NCBI GenBank assembly: GCA_044227665.1 | Contig: JBGAWK010000045.1 | Coordinates: 1 to 19,959 of the forward strand | From: JBGAWK01 sp044227665 | GTDB taxonomy: Bacteria > Bacteroidota > Bacteroidia > Chitinophagales > JADIYW01 | Reading direction: 5' to 3' | Length of the DNA stretch: 19,959 nucleotides | Shown: one piece after another, positions 8,492 through 15,472 of the stretch | How the letters are laid out: each line of letters begins with the position of its first letter | Numbering within the stretch: the stretch's first letter is position 1 | Notes under the pieces: generated by a model | Seen by the model: only the letters and a program-made list of their open reading frames with translations | What the model was told of the DNA's origin: nothing | Database searches by the model: none | Position numbers and translations under genes: made by a program

Positions 8492-8519
8492 GTACTTACG
8501 TTATCTGTACCCACGTTAT
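8492..8519. repeat. Two tandem copies of a 13-base repeat, period 15
   Basis: GTACTTACGTTAT (8492-8504) and GTACCCACGTTAT (8507-8519) differ at two adjacent bases and are separated by CT. They lie in the 162-base gap between the convergent AI-2E-family and thioredoxin genes. The same gap also holds two copies of TTTTAGGAC, near 8396 and 8456. I see no strong hairpin with a T-run. Function unknown; it may be a protein-binding site or chance. Confidence 0.5.
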
Positions 8520-8551
8520 AATATGCAAATGTGTTTTAGTACAAAACAGAA

Positions 8552-8872
8552 TCAGTTCATCTGAGCATTCAGACGCTTAACGAGTTCTTGTTTAGGAACT
8601 GCACCTACCACTCTATCTACTAATTCGCCTTTTTTGAAGATAAGAAGTGTAGGAATACTTCTTATGCCAAATTGTTCGGCGATTTCGCCATAGTTGTCCA
8701 CGTTGAGTTTGCCTATCACAGCCTTTCCTTCATACTCATTAGCCAATTCCTCTACAATAGGACCTATCATCCTACAAGGACCGCACCATTCTGCCCAAAA
8801 GTCCACTAATGCAACTTTTTCGCTTTTAATTACTTCATTTTCAAAATTTTCAGTAGTAATAGTAATTGCCAT
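8552..8872 (-). CDS. trxA: Thioredoxin
   Basis: 106 residues, a full single-domain cytosolic thioredoxin. The active site is WCGPC with redox cysteines C30 and C33, preceded by VALVDFWAEW. The cis-proline loop reads RSIPTLLIF and the C-terminal GAVPKQELVKRL is standard. It has no signal peptide. It reduces protein disulfides such as those of ribonucleotide reductase and peroxiredoxins using thioredoxin reductase. It lies 38 bases downstream of the DUF721 gene and has its own -7 motif in that gap, so it can be transcribed separately from recF. The ATG at 8872 gives the normal family N-terminus. Confidence 0.95.
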   Translation of the reverse strand: MAITITTENFENEVIKSEKVALVDFWAEWCGPCRMIGPIVEELANEYEGKAVIGKLNVDNYGEIAEQFGIRSIPTLLIFKKGELVDRVVGAVPKQELVKRLNAQMN

Positions 8873-8899
8873 CTTATATAAGTTTTGTTATTATTTGAG

Positions 8900-8907
8900 C
8901 AAATATA
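8900..8907 (-). promoter_or_regulatory. -7 box of the thioredoxin promoter
   Basis: On the minus strand this reads TATATTTG, an exact match to TAnnTTTG, followed by GCTC-type sequence. It leaves a leader of about 20 bases before the thioredoxin ATG. No TTG is found at the -33 position, which would fall in the end of the DUF721 gene. Confidence 0.4.
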
Positions 8908-8910
8908 ACG

Positions 8911-9225
8911 TTATTTGATAATGATTTGTTTTATGAGTTTTTCTTCTAACAAAATATTTAATTGCTCTACTACTGCGTTCCTTGTAAGTATAAGCTCATT
9001 TTTGAATATAGGGCTGTGGGTATATACCGTAAGGATACCCTTGTCATAATAAATTTTTTTGGTGTATTTGGATAGGGGGCCTGTCATGATATTGTACCAA
9101 GCCTCTCTTACTTTGGCGGCTTGAAGTCCTACGGTTAGCCTTTCTTCTTTTACAAAGAGGTTCATGGCATCACCTATGGATATGCTCTTATTATATCGGG
9201 TATGGTAGATATTGTGCTTTGTCAA
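8911..9225 (-). CDS. DUF721 family protein, DciA-like
   Basis: 104 residues, typical for the small Bacteroidota DUF721 (PF05258) proteins. The pattern fits: an N-terminal SIGDAMNLFVKEERL helix, VREAWYNIMTGPLSKYTKKIYYDKGILTVYT, then SPIFKNELILTRNAVVEQLN, with a basic/hydrophobic C-terminus. The family includes DciA, the helicase loader/operator found in bacteria that lack DnaC/DnaI, so a role in replication initiation is a reasonable inference. The start is a TTG whose first bases overlap the recF stop (TTGA, bases 9225-9222), implying translational coupling; the next in-frame ATG would remove the first 22 or so residues, part of the domain. It follows recF and precedes thioredoxin. Confidence 0.78.
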   Translation of the reverse strand: MTKHNIYHTRYNKSISIGDAMNLFVKEERLTVGLQAAKVREAWYNIMTGPLSKYTKKIYYDKGILTVYTHSPIFKNELILTRNAVVEQLNILLEEKLIKQIIIK

Positions 9226-10307
9226 AATTCTATGATATTATAATGGCTAAAGTTACGCTCTATAAGTGGTAATATCCTATTTTTATCAGAATCTGTCATG
9301 AAGATTTGTCCCATGCCCTCTTCTGCCAATAGCGTAAAAATCTTACCCATTCTATAAGGATCAAATTTATCAAATATATCATCAAACATAAATATGGGCT
9401 TTCGATTTTTCTTCTCTTTCAATAGCGTATATTGCGCCAACTTTAGTGCCAACAGAAAAGTTTTTTGCTGTCCCTGCGATCCAGACTTTTTCAGAGACAT
9501 ATTTTTAATCTCAAAATCCAAATCATCGTGATGAATGCCACGTAAGGTTCTCCCTGCCTGTATCTCCGTATTTTGAAGGAGCTGAAACCATTGCATCATA
9601 CTGTGCTCATCAAGTGCCGATCGGTAGTAGATACATACCTCCTCCATATCTTCACCGATACGATAATAATAAGTTTTAAATAACTGTATAAAATCATTTA
9701 TCCAAGATTTGCGCTTCTCATGTATTTCCGTTGCCAAATGGTGTAAGGTACTATTGTAAATTTCTAGTAGTATCGTGTCTGTATTATGAGTTTCGCTCAT
9801 TTTTTTGAGTGCGGCATTGCGTTGCGCCAAAACTTTATTGTATTTGATTAAGGCTTCGAGATAACCTCTGTCTATTTGGCATAAGGTGGCATCCATAAAC
9901 TTACGTCTTTCTTCACTGCTCCCATAGATAAGTTGGCTGTCGTTAGGGGAAAAGAAGACTATCGGAAACTTTCCTATCAGCTCACTCAGGCGTTCTTGTT
10001 TTATCTGATTAATAAAAAGCTCTTTCTTGCTTGTAGGAGACCACTGTAAAACTACCTCTTTATTCAGGTCATCCGTAGTGAAATTTGTTTTTAGCTTAAA
10101 AAAATCCCTTCCTTGCTGTATAATACTGTGTTCGGAATGAACAAAGTAGCTCTTCGCCATGCAACTGTAATAGATGGCATCAAGCAAATTGGTTTTCCCT
10201 ACTCCATTTTTGCCTATAATACAGTTTATACCTTTATCAAAATGATAGGCAATATCTTCGTGTGATTTGAAATTATTTAAGTGTATATGGCTACAAAATA
10301 TATTCAT
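9222..10307 (-). CDS. recF: DNA replication and repair protein RecF
   Basis: 361 residues, the usual size. It is an SMC-like ABC ATPase that acts with RecO and RecR to load RecA at single-strand gaps. Visible marks are the start IHLNNFKSHEDI, Walker A GKNGVGKT (residues 32-39), FFSPNDSQLIYGSSEERRKFMD in the middle, the ABC signature SGSQGQQK (275-282), and Walker B IFMFDDIF (305-312) with the following D-loop. The coiled-coil-like region is about 140-200. The gene begins a minus-strand unit with the overlapping DUF721 gene, and is divergent from the TPR/ribH unit. No dnaA, dnaN or gyrB gene is nearby, unlike the classic oriC arrangement; this separate position is common in Bacteroidota. Confidence 0.95.
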   Translation of the reverse strand: MNIFCSHIHLNNFKSHEDIAYHFDKGINCIIGKNGVGKTNLLDAIYYSCMAKSYFVHSEHSIIQQGRDFFKLKTNFTTDDLNKEVVLQWSPTSKKELFINQIKQERLSELIGKFPIVFFSPNDSQLIYGSSEERRKFMDATLCQIDRGYLEALIKYNKVLAQRNAALKKMSETHNTDTILLEIYNSTLHHLATEIHEKRKSWINDFIQLFKTYYYRIGEDMEEVCIYYRSALDEHSMMQWFQLLQNTEIQAGRTLRGIHHDDLDFEIKNMSLKKSGSQGQQKTFLLALKLAQYTLLKEKKNRKPIFMFDDIFDKFDPYRMGKIFTLLAEEGMGQIFMTDSDKNRILPLIERNFSHYNIIEF

Positions 10308-10355
10308 AATTGTTAAAATTCTTCACTAATGTGGATACGATATGCTTTAAGTTTT

Positions 10356-10384
10356 TTGATTAAAAATATAAAAGTGTACTTTTG
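10356..10384 (+). promoter_or_regulatory. Promoter of the TPR protein/ribH unit
   Basis: A TTG at 10356-10358 (within a T-run) and TACTTTTG at 10377-10384 are separated by 18 bases, close to the Bacteroidota -33/-7 arrangement, and the -7 box continues as CACCAC, common downstream of such promoters. It is the best promoter in the window. It places the start of transcription near 10388 and the translation start at the ATG at 10413. Confidence 0.7.
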
Positions 10385-10412
10385 CACCACAAAAATTAAA
10401 ATTCTATTTGTA

Positions 10413-11099
10413 ATGGCAAAACAAAATAAAGCAAACGAAGACGTTTTATTTGGAGATATTAACGAAAAACTAGAACACGGACACGAAATTTTTGAACATT
10501 ATAAAAAACCTGTGGGTACTGCATTAGCAATAATTTTGGGATTAGCAGCCATTTTTGTTCTCTATGGTAAGTTTATAAAAGGACCGAAAGAAAGGAAGGG
10601 TGCCGAAGCTTTGGCATTCGCAGAGAATTATTTTCAGATGGACTCCTTCAATATAGCATTGAATGGAGATGGTAAACACCTAGGTTTCTTGAAAGTAATA
10701 CAGCAGCATGTTGGCACCAAAGCCGGAAAATTGGCGCACTACTATGCTGGGGTATGCTATATGCAGACAGGAAAATATAAAGAAGCCATTGCGCAATTGG
10801 AAGATTTTTCTGCCCCTGAAGCTATGGTAGAAGCACGTAGATTGGGATTGCTTGGCGATGCTTATATGGAAACCGAACAAGTAGAAAAAGCAAAAGAATA
10901 TTACCAGAAAGCAGTTGATAAAGCAGGGTATAATACGATGCTCACGCCAGATTATCTATACAAATTGGCCAAAGTAAAAGAAATCAAAGGAGATAAAAAG
11001 GGTGCTGTGGAGGCTTATACTGCTCTCAATGAGGAATATGCTGATACCAAAGAAGGCAAAGAGGCTCTGAAAGATAAATCTAGATTGCAAGCACAGTAG
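10413..11099 (+). CDS. Membrane-anchored tetratricopeptide repeat protein
   Basis: 228 residues from the ATG at 10413. An upstream in-frame ATG at 10329 is rejected because it precedes the promoter. The first 32 residues are charged, then comes one membrane span at about 33-52 (VGTALAIILGLAAIFVLYG), then a helical part with TPR-like repeats: AGKLAHYYAGVCYMQTGKYKEAIAQLE, RRLGLLGDAYMETEQVEKAKEYYQKA and DYLYKLAKVKEIKGDKKGAVEAY. The shape, a short cytoplasmic end, one span and periplasmic TPRs, resembles YfgM-type proteins that attend periplasmic chaperones and the Sec translocon, but that is only an analogy. ribH follows after 10 bases; the pair is, from memory, common in Bacteroidota. Function not known. 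Confidence 0.8.
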   Translation: MAKQNKANEDVLFGDINEKLEHGHEIFEHYKKPVGTALAIILGLAAIFVLYGKFIKGPKERKGAEALAFAENYFQMDSFNIALNGDGKHLGFLKVIQQHVGTKAGKLAHYYAGVCYMQTGKYKEAIAQLEDFSAPEAMVEARRLGLLGDAYMETEQVEKAKEYYQKAVDKAGYNTMLTPDYLYKLAKVKEIKGDKKGAVEAYTALNEEYADTKEGKEALKDKSRLQAQ

Positions 11100-11109
11100 A
11101 AGTATTACA

Positions 11110-11580
11110 ATGTCTTCATCTGAGCACAACCTCTCCGACTACAATAGTATTGCTATTCCTAGCGGTAGTGGCAAACAGTTTGGTATTGTTGTAGCAGAGT
11201 GGAATCCTGAAATTACCTTTTCAATGTTAGCTGCCGCAAAGGAGACATTACTACAGCATGGCGTAAGAGAACAAGATATTCACGTGCGTTATGTTCCCGG
11301 AACATTTGAATTAGTATTTGGTGCTAAACAGATATTACAAAACCATCACCTTAGTGCTGTAATATGCATAGGATGCGTGATAAAAGGTGAAACCAAGCAT
11401 GATGAATACATAAGTATGTCTGTAGCAAATGGACTACAGCTTCTAAATGTTAAGAATAATTTACCCTTTATTTTTGGGGTGCTTACGCCCAATTCATTAC
11501 AGCAAGCACAAGACAGAGCTGGAGGGAAGTATGGCAACAAAGGAGTGGAGGCTGCGGTTACTGCACTAAAAATGGCGTAA
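11110..11580 (+). CDS. ribH: 6,7-dimethyl-8-ribityllumazine synthase
   Basis: 156 residues, the family's length. The enzyme condenses 5-amino-6-ribitylaminouracil with 3,4-dihydroxy-2-butanone-4-phosphate to lumazine, the last step before riboflavin synthase; it usually assembles as a pentamer or 60-mer. Signatures are FGIVVAEWNPEIT (residues 24-36), the substrate loop VPGTFEL (62-68), CIGCVIKGETKHDEYIS with the catalytic His97, and QAQDRAGGKYGNKGVEAA near the end. It is the second gene of a unit with the TPR protein. No other rib genes are in the window. A 19-base gap separates it from the convergent PLP enzyme gene. Confidence 0.96.
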   Translation: MSSSEHNLSDYNSIAIPSGSGKQFGIVVAEWNPEITFSMLAAAKETLLQHGVREQDIHVRYVPGTFELVFGAKQILQNHHLSAVICIGCVIKGETKHDEYISMSVANGLQLLNVKNNLPFIFGVLTPNSLQQAQDRAGGKYGNKGVEAAVTALKMA

Positions 11581-11599
11581 AGTATAGTGCCCTCTTATT

Positions 11600-12796
11600 T
11601 TATAGCTTATCAAGAGCTTGCGAAATATCTTCAATTATATCTTCAATATTTTCAAAACCCACAGAAACACGTATCAGCGTATCTGTAATGCCATAGAGTC
11701 GTCGCTGCTTGGCATCCACCTTTACATGCGACATAGTTGCTGGATTAGAAATTAGTGTGTCTGCCGTCCCTAGTGAAGCCGTAAGCGTACAGCTTTTCAA
11801 GTTTTTGAGAAATATATTTACATCTTCCGTGATGCCATCAATATCAAAACTAAGCATGCCTCCAGCACCACTCATCTGCGCTGATGCCAATAGATGGCTT
11901 CTGTGACTCTCCAGCCCTAGATAGTTGACATGCTTTACCTTGGGATGAGTGCTGAGGTAGTGTGCTAGTTGGGAAGCATTGCTTTGATGCCTATCCATGC
12001 GTAGGGGCAACGTCTTTATTCCATTATTGAGCAAATAGGCTTCTATAGGACTACATATAGCTCCGAGTAATTTTTGGTTGCGAAATATTGCAGGCTCCAA
12101 CCCCGAATCTTCTCTGCCTACCACTACACCGCTAGTGCCAGTGCCATGTCCATTGAGATACTTTGTAGAGGAATGAACTACCAAATCTATTCCCAGATGT
12201 AAGGGCCTTTGCAGATACGGCGTAGCAAAGGTGTTGTCCACGATGGTATAAGCATTGTAGGCTTTGGCTATATTTGCCAAACCCTCTAAGTCATAACATT
12301 CCAAGGTGGGATTGGCCGGAGTTTCTATATATATTAGTCTTATCGTCTCATCATTCAGCAACATATTGTCTATAACGTCGAGGTCTCGCAAGTCCACAAT
12401 TTTGCAGGTTATGCCGTACTCTTTAAGGAACTCCGACAGCAGCTCATTGGTAGTGCCGTACAGGTTTCCCTGCGTTATAACTGTATCTCCTGATTTTACA
12501 ACAGCAAGAATGGCTGATACTATAGCGCCCATGCCCGAAGCGAACAATCTGCCGAAGGCATAAAAATCACCTCCATATCCCTCCAAATTTGCTATCTTTC
12601 TAGCTACTACATCTACCGTGGGGTTTCCTAATCTGCTATATACATAAGCATCACTCTCTCCTCTAAAGAATGCTTGCGCTTCCTCTAGATGGGCATAAGT
12701 AAATGTAGATGTAGCATAAATAGGTGTAGTATGGGAATGTAAGCTTTCAATAGCGATATCTTGTGCACAAATTGTTGCAAAACCTTTTTTATTCAT
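11600..12796 (-). CDS. Trans-sulfuration family PLP enzyme (cystathionine/methionine gamma-lyase or synthase type)
   Basis: 398 residues, a normal length for the Cys/Met metabolism PLP family (PF01053). Visible elements are TTPIYATSTF near residue 23, YSRLGNPT (53-60), the PLP phosphate region FASGMGAI (85-92), VDNTFATP with the pyridine-N aspartate D187, the PLP lysine K212 in SSTKYLNGHGTGTSG, and the C-terminal TLIRVSVGFENIEDI. Canonical methionine gamma-lyase has Tyr-Gly-Cys at positions 114-116 (Pseudomonas numbering); the matching stretch here is Tyr113-Gly-Thr115, so the diagnostic cysteine is absent. The exact reaction (gamma-lyase, cystathionine synthase or O-acylhomoserine sulfhydrylase) is therefore open. 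The gene starts one base after the crcB stop, so both are likely on one mRNA. Confidence 0.85.
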   Translation of the reverse strand: MNKKGFATICAQDIAIESLHSHTTPIYATSTFTYAHLEEAQAFFRGESDAYVYSRLGNPTVDVVARKIANLEGYGGDFYAFGRLFASGMGAIVSAILAVVKSGDTVITQGNLYGTTNELLSEFLKEYGITCKIVDLRDLDVIDNMLLNDETIRLIYIETPANPTLECYDLEGLANIAKAYNAYTIVDNTFATPYLQRPLHLGIDLVVHSSTKYLNGHGTGTSGVVVGREDSGLEPAIFRNQKLLGAICSPIEAYLLNNGIKTLPLRMDRHQSNASQLAHYLSTHPKVKHVNYLGLESHRSHLLASAQMSGAGGMLSFDIDGITEDVNIFLKNLKSCTLTASLGTADTLISNPATMSHVKVDAKQRRLYGITDTLIRVSVGFENIEDIIEDISQALDKL

Positions 12797-12797
12797 A

Positions 12798-13184
12798 TTA
12801 TATGATCTTGATAAAAAATTTATATCCCAAAATAAAACCCAAAAAACCGATAATTAATGTACCGACAAAGTAAATCAAAGCACTGTATAAGGCATTTTTT
12901 TCTATAAGTAAAAACGTATCAGAAATATAGGACGAAAAAGTAGTGAACCCTCCTAAAATGCCTATGACAACAAATGGCTTGATATGTTCTACAGGAATAT
13001 TTCGGGCAGCTAATGCATAAAAAACACCTATACAAATGCTGCCTATAATATTGACAGCTATGGTGCCTATAGGGAAATGCTCCCATCCCCAATGCCTGAA
13101 AAGTAAATATATACCATAGCGAGACATACTTCCTATAGCACCTCCGATGCCTACCCATAAGAAATTTTGAACTATTCCCGCCAT
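12798..13184 (-). CDS. crcB: CrcB/Fluc fluoride ion channel
   Basis: 128 residues, the usual size. Four hydrophobic segments lie at about 5-29, 36-58, 68-88 and 98-124. The signatures are VGIGGAIGSMSRYGIY near the N-terminus, PIGTIAVNIIGSICIGV, and GILGGFTTFSSYISDT, which carries the TTFSS pore motif. The protein forms a dual-topology dimer that exports fluoride. No fluoride riboswitch is evident upstream: only 54 bases separate it from the divergent DUF4369/thioredoxin gene, too few for one plus a promoter. The downstream PLP enzyme gene begins one base after its stop; the functional link, if any, is unclear. Confidence 0.93.
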   Translation of the reverse strand: MAGIVQNFLWVGIGGAIGSMSRYGIYLLFRHWGWEHFPIGTIAVNIIGSICIGVFYALAARNIPVEHIKPFVVIGILGGFTTFSSYISDTFLLIEKNALYSALIYFVGTLIIGFLGFILGYKFFIKII

Positions 13185-13186
13185 GC

Positions 13187-13216
13187 TTGATTTATGGTAT
13201 GAATTTTGGATATTTG
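13187..13216 (+). promoter_or_regulatory. Promoter of the DUF4369/thioredoxin gene
   Basis: TTG at 13187-13189 and GATATTTG at 13209-13216 (one mismatch to TAnnTTTG) are separated by exactly 19 bases, the preferred Bacteroidota spacing. The transcription start would fall near 13222, after an in-frame ATG at 13206, which supports the ATG at 13239 as the translation start. Confidence 0.55.
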
Positions 13217-13238
13217 TACGAAAATACTAAAAAGATTT

Positions 13239-14684
13239 ATGAAAGGATTAATATCTCTATTGATAGGCTTATTTCTTGTCTCAAAATCATCATTTGCAAA
13301 AGTAAATCCTAATACTAAAGTAGATATAGATACTTTTGATATTTCTATAAAGATTAAAGGACTGGTAAATGAAGATGTACTCTTGGCATACCACTATGGC
13401 GACAAGAAGTATATTCATGATACCCTGCATGTGGATGCAAATGGCATCGCGAGAATCACAGGGCATAAGGATATTCCCAAAGGCGTATATATTATAGCCA
13501 TTCCTAGCAAGAATAACAAGTTTTTTGAATTTTTGATAAGCGAAAAAAAATTCGCCATAGAGACAGATACCATAGACTATTTCAGGTCTATGAAAATAAC
13601 TAATTCTCTCGAAAATAAGTTATTTTATGGGTTTATGAACTATGCCTCGGAGCTTGGTTCTGCTGCGGACTCCATTCAAAAGATATTGCCTTCAATAAGT
13701 GATACTTCTTCTGTACCCTATAAAAGTTCTGTAAGTAAGTTGCGGGCTTTGGACGAAAAAATTACCAATGAACGTAAGCGCATAGTTACTACTTATCCTA
13801 ATTCTTACTATGCCCATATATTGATGATGATGATAGATGTGCCCATGCCAGAATATACGGCGCAATCTAATCATGAAGATACAGTACGTATCTACAATTA
13901 TGCGTTAATGCATTATCTTGATAATATTACTTTCAGTGACTCAGGGCTCGTAAGGACACCTATATTATTGAATAAGCTGCTCGACTATATCAAATTCTTG
14001 TACAGCCCTCATCCCGATAGTATAAGTAAAGCGTGTGATGTCATCATAGATAAATGTTCGGCAGATTCGGAAATGTTCAAATTCTGTACTTCACAATTGC
14101 TTTCTAAATATGCCAATAGTCAGATAATGGGACAAGAAGCAATTTATGTACATCTCGTAGAGAATTATTACCTTACAGGTAGAGCCTATTGGCAAGATTC
14201 TGCTACTTTGGATAAAATGAAGCAGCGTGTAATTGCATTAAAACCTTCCTTATTGGGAAGACCTGCCTCCAATTTTGCCGTATTGGATACCAATGGCAAT
14301 ATGAGGATATTTTTGCAAGAGACTGTTAAACATAAATATACCTTATTGGTGTTTTGGAATTCAGACTGTGGCCATTGCAATGAAGAAATTCCTAAGCTGT
14401 ATAAGTATTGGCAAGACAGCTTGAAAACTATGGATGTGGGCGTATTCAGCGTAGGTACCGATCATGATAGAGCCAAAATATCGAAATTTGTACAGGAGCA
14501 TGAGCTATATGAGTGGCAGCATGGTTATGATCCTGTAGGTAATAATATTTTTAGGCAGCAGTACGATGTAATATCTACACCTTTGATAGTCTTAGTAGAT
14601 CAGAAGAATATTATCAGAGCGAAACGTATTGAATACAAAGACTTGCCAAAATTTATAGAAAATATAGAAAAATATAAAGATTAG
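13239..14684 (+). CDS. DUF4369/TlpA-like thiol-disulfide protein, exported
   Basis: 481 residues from the ATG at 13239, chosen because the resulting N-terminus (MKGLISLLIGLFLVSKSSFA) is a clean signal peptide and the earlier ATG at 13206 precedes the promoter. It has no lipobox, so the product is probably periplasmic. After the signal comes a beta-rich DUF4369-like domain (about 30-135), a long helical DUF5106-like middle (about 140-340), and a C-terminal TlpA-type thioredoxin fold. That fold carries FWNSDCGHC with cysteines C377 and C380 and a VISTPLIVLVD cis-proline loop. CGHC is the motif of protein disulfide isomerase, rather than the CGPC of thioredoxin. Such proteins are thought to handle cell-envelope disulfides. 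Its last bases overlap the convergent trpC stop. Confidence 0.85.
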   Translation: MKGLISLLIGLFLVSKSSFAKVNPNTKVDIDTFDISIKIKGLVNEDVLLAYHYGDKKYIHDTLHVDANGIARITGHKDIPKGVYIIAIPSKNNKFFEFLISEKKFAIETDTIDYFRSMKITNSLENKLFYGFMNYASELGSAADSIQKILPSISDTSSVPYKSSVSKLRALDEKITNERKRIVTTYPNSYYAHILMMMIDVPMPEYTAQSNHEDTVRIYNYALMHYLDNITFSDSGLVRTPILLNKLLDYIKFLYSPHPDSISKACDVIIDKCSADSEMFKFCTSQLLSKYANSQIMGQEAIYVHLVENYYLTGRAYWQDSATLDKMKQRVIALKPSLLGRPASNFAVLDTNGNMRIFLQETVKHKYTLLVFWNSDCGHCNEEIPKLYKYWQDSLKTMDVGVFSVGTDHDRAKISKFVQEHELYEWQHGYDPVGNNIFRQQYDVISTPLIVLVDQKNIIRAKRIEYKDLPKFIENIEKYKD

Positions 14685-15472
14685 CTTTTTTCTACCGCTT
14701 CTACGAAATTGCGACAGGCCTCCTGTGGTGAAGAGGTTCTCATGAAATTTTCTCCTATAAGAAAGCCGCTAAATCCATGATTTTTAAATAATATCACATC
14801 TTCAGGCGTGCTTATACCAGATTCTGCAATAAGAGTATGCTCTTTGCCTAAAATCTCTACCATGCGTAACGAGTTATCAATATCTACCTTAAAGGTTTTT
14901 AGGTTTCTGTTATTGATGCCTACCAAGTTTATATTGGAGTTGATGTGGTCAATTTCATCCTGTTCGTGGAGTTCCAAAAGTACCTCCAATCCTAAGTTTC
15001 TTGCTGTGGCAGCCAGAGAACGTACCTCTTCTTTGGTAAGACACGCAGCTATGAGCAAAATCATATCGGCACCTATGGCTTTGGCTTCTATAAGCTGATA
15101 TTCATCTACGATAAATTCTTTTCTCAATAGTGGTATGGAGATAGCAGCTTCTCTCACAGCAATGAGGTCTTGGATGCTTCCGCCAAAAAACTGTTCATCT
15201 GTAAGAATAGACGCCGCAGCTACCCCTGCATCAGCATATCCTTGTACCACATCTACGGGAGCAACTTTATCATTGATTATACCCTTAGAAGGAGATTTTC
15301 TCTTAAATTCTGCTATGATGCCATTGGAATGACCACTTTTTAGAGATTGATATAGAGATAAGCTATTACGATAAAAAAATGAAGATTTTTCTAATTTAGT
15401 CAAAGCAATAGTACTTTTGGCGATAGCCACCTCTTTCTTCTTATGTGCTATTATGGTATCTAATATCGTCAT
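14681..15472 (-). CDS. trpC: Indole-3-glycerol-phosphate synthase
   Basis: 263 residues, the usual length. The enzyme decarboxylates and closes CdRP to indole-3-glycerol phosphate, a late step of tryptophan synthesis, in a TIM barrel. Visible residues are E55 and K57 in IIAEFKRKSPSKG, SILTDEQFFGGS (88-99), the catalytic K118 in LLRKEFIVDEYQ, LVGINNRNLKTF and LIAESGIS. The start is the ATG at 15472, one base overlapping the trpD stop (TAATG); a longer reading from 15553 only adds out-of-place residues encoded within trpD. The stop shares bases with the convergent DUF4369/thioredoxin gene. Confidence 0.95.
   Translation of the reverse strand: MTILDTIIAHKKKEVAIAKSTIALTKLEKSSFFYRNSLSLYQSLKSGHSNGIIAEFKRKSPSKGIINDKVAPVDVVQGYADAGVAAASILTDEQFFGGSIQDLIAVREAAISIPLLRKEFIVDEYQLIEAKAIGADMILLIAACLTKEEVRSLAATARNLGLEVLLELHEQDEIDHINSNINLVGINNRNLKTFKVDIDNSLRMVEILGKEHTLIAESGISTPEDVILFKNHGFSGFLIGENFMRTSSPQEACRNFVEAVEKS

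Noticed and set aside
10329..10412. Upstream in-frame extension of the TPR protein (28 more residues)
   Set aside because: It begins before the TTG-N18-TACTTTTG promoter, is unlike the rest of the protein, and MAKQNK at 10413 is the natural start.
13206..13238. Upstream in-frame start of the DUF4369/thioredoxin gene
   Set aside because: It lies within the predicted promoter, and the later ATG gives a clean signal peptide.
13185..13238. Fluoride riboswitch or promoter for crcB in the divergent gap
   Set aside because: The gap is 54 bases and holds the opposite promoter; a minus-strand TATTTTCG has one mismatch and no -33 partner. Too little to call.
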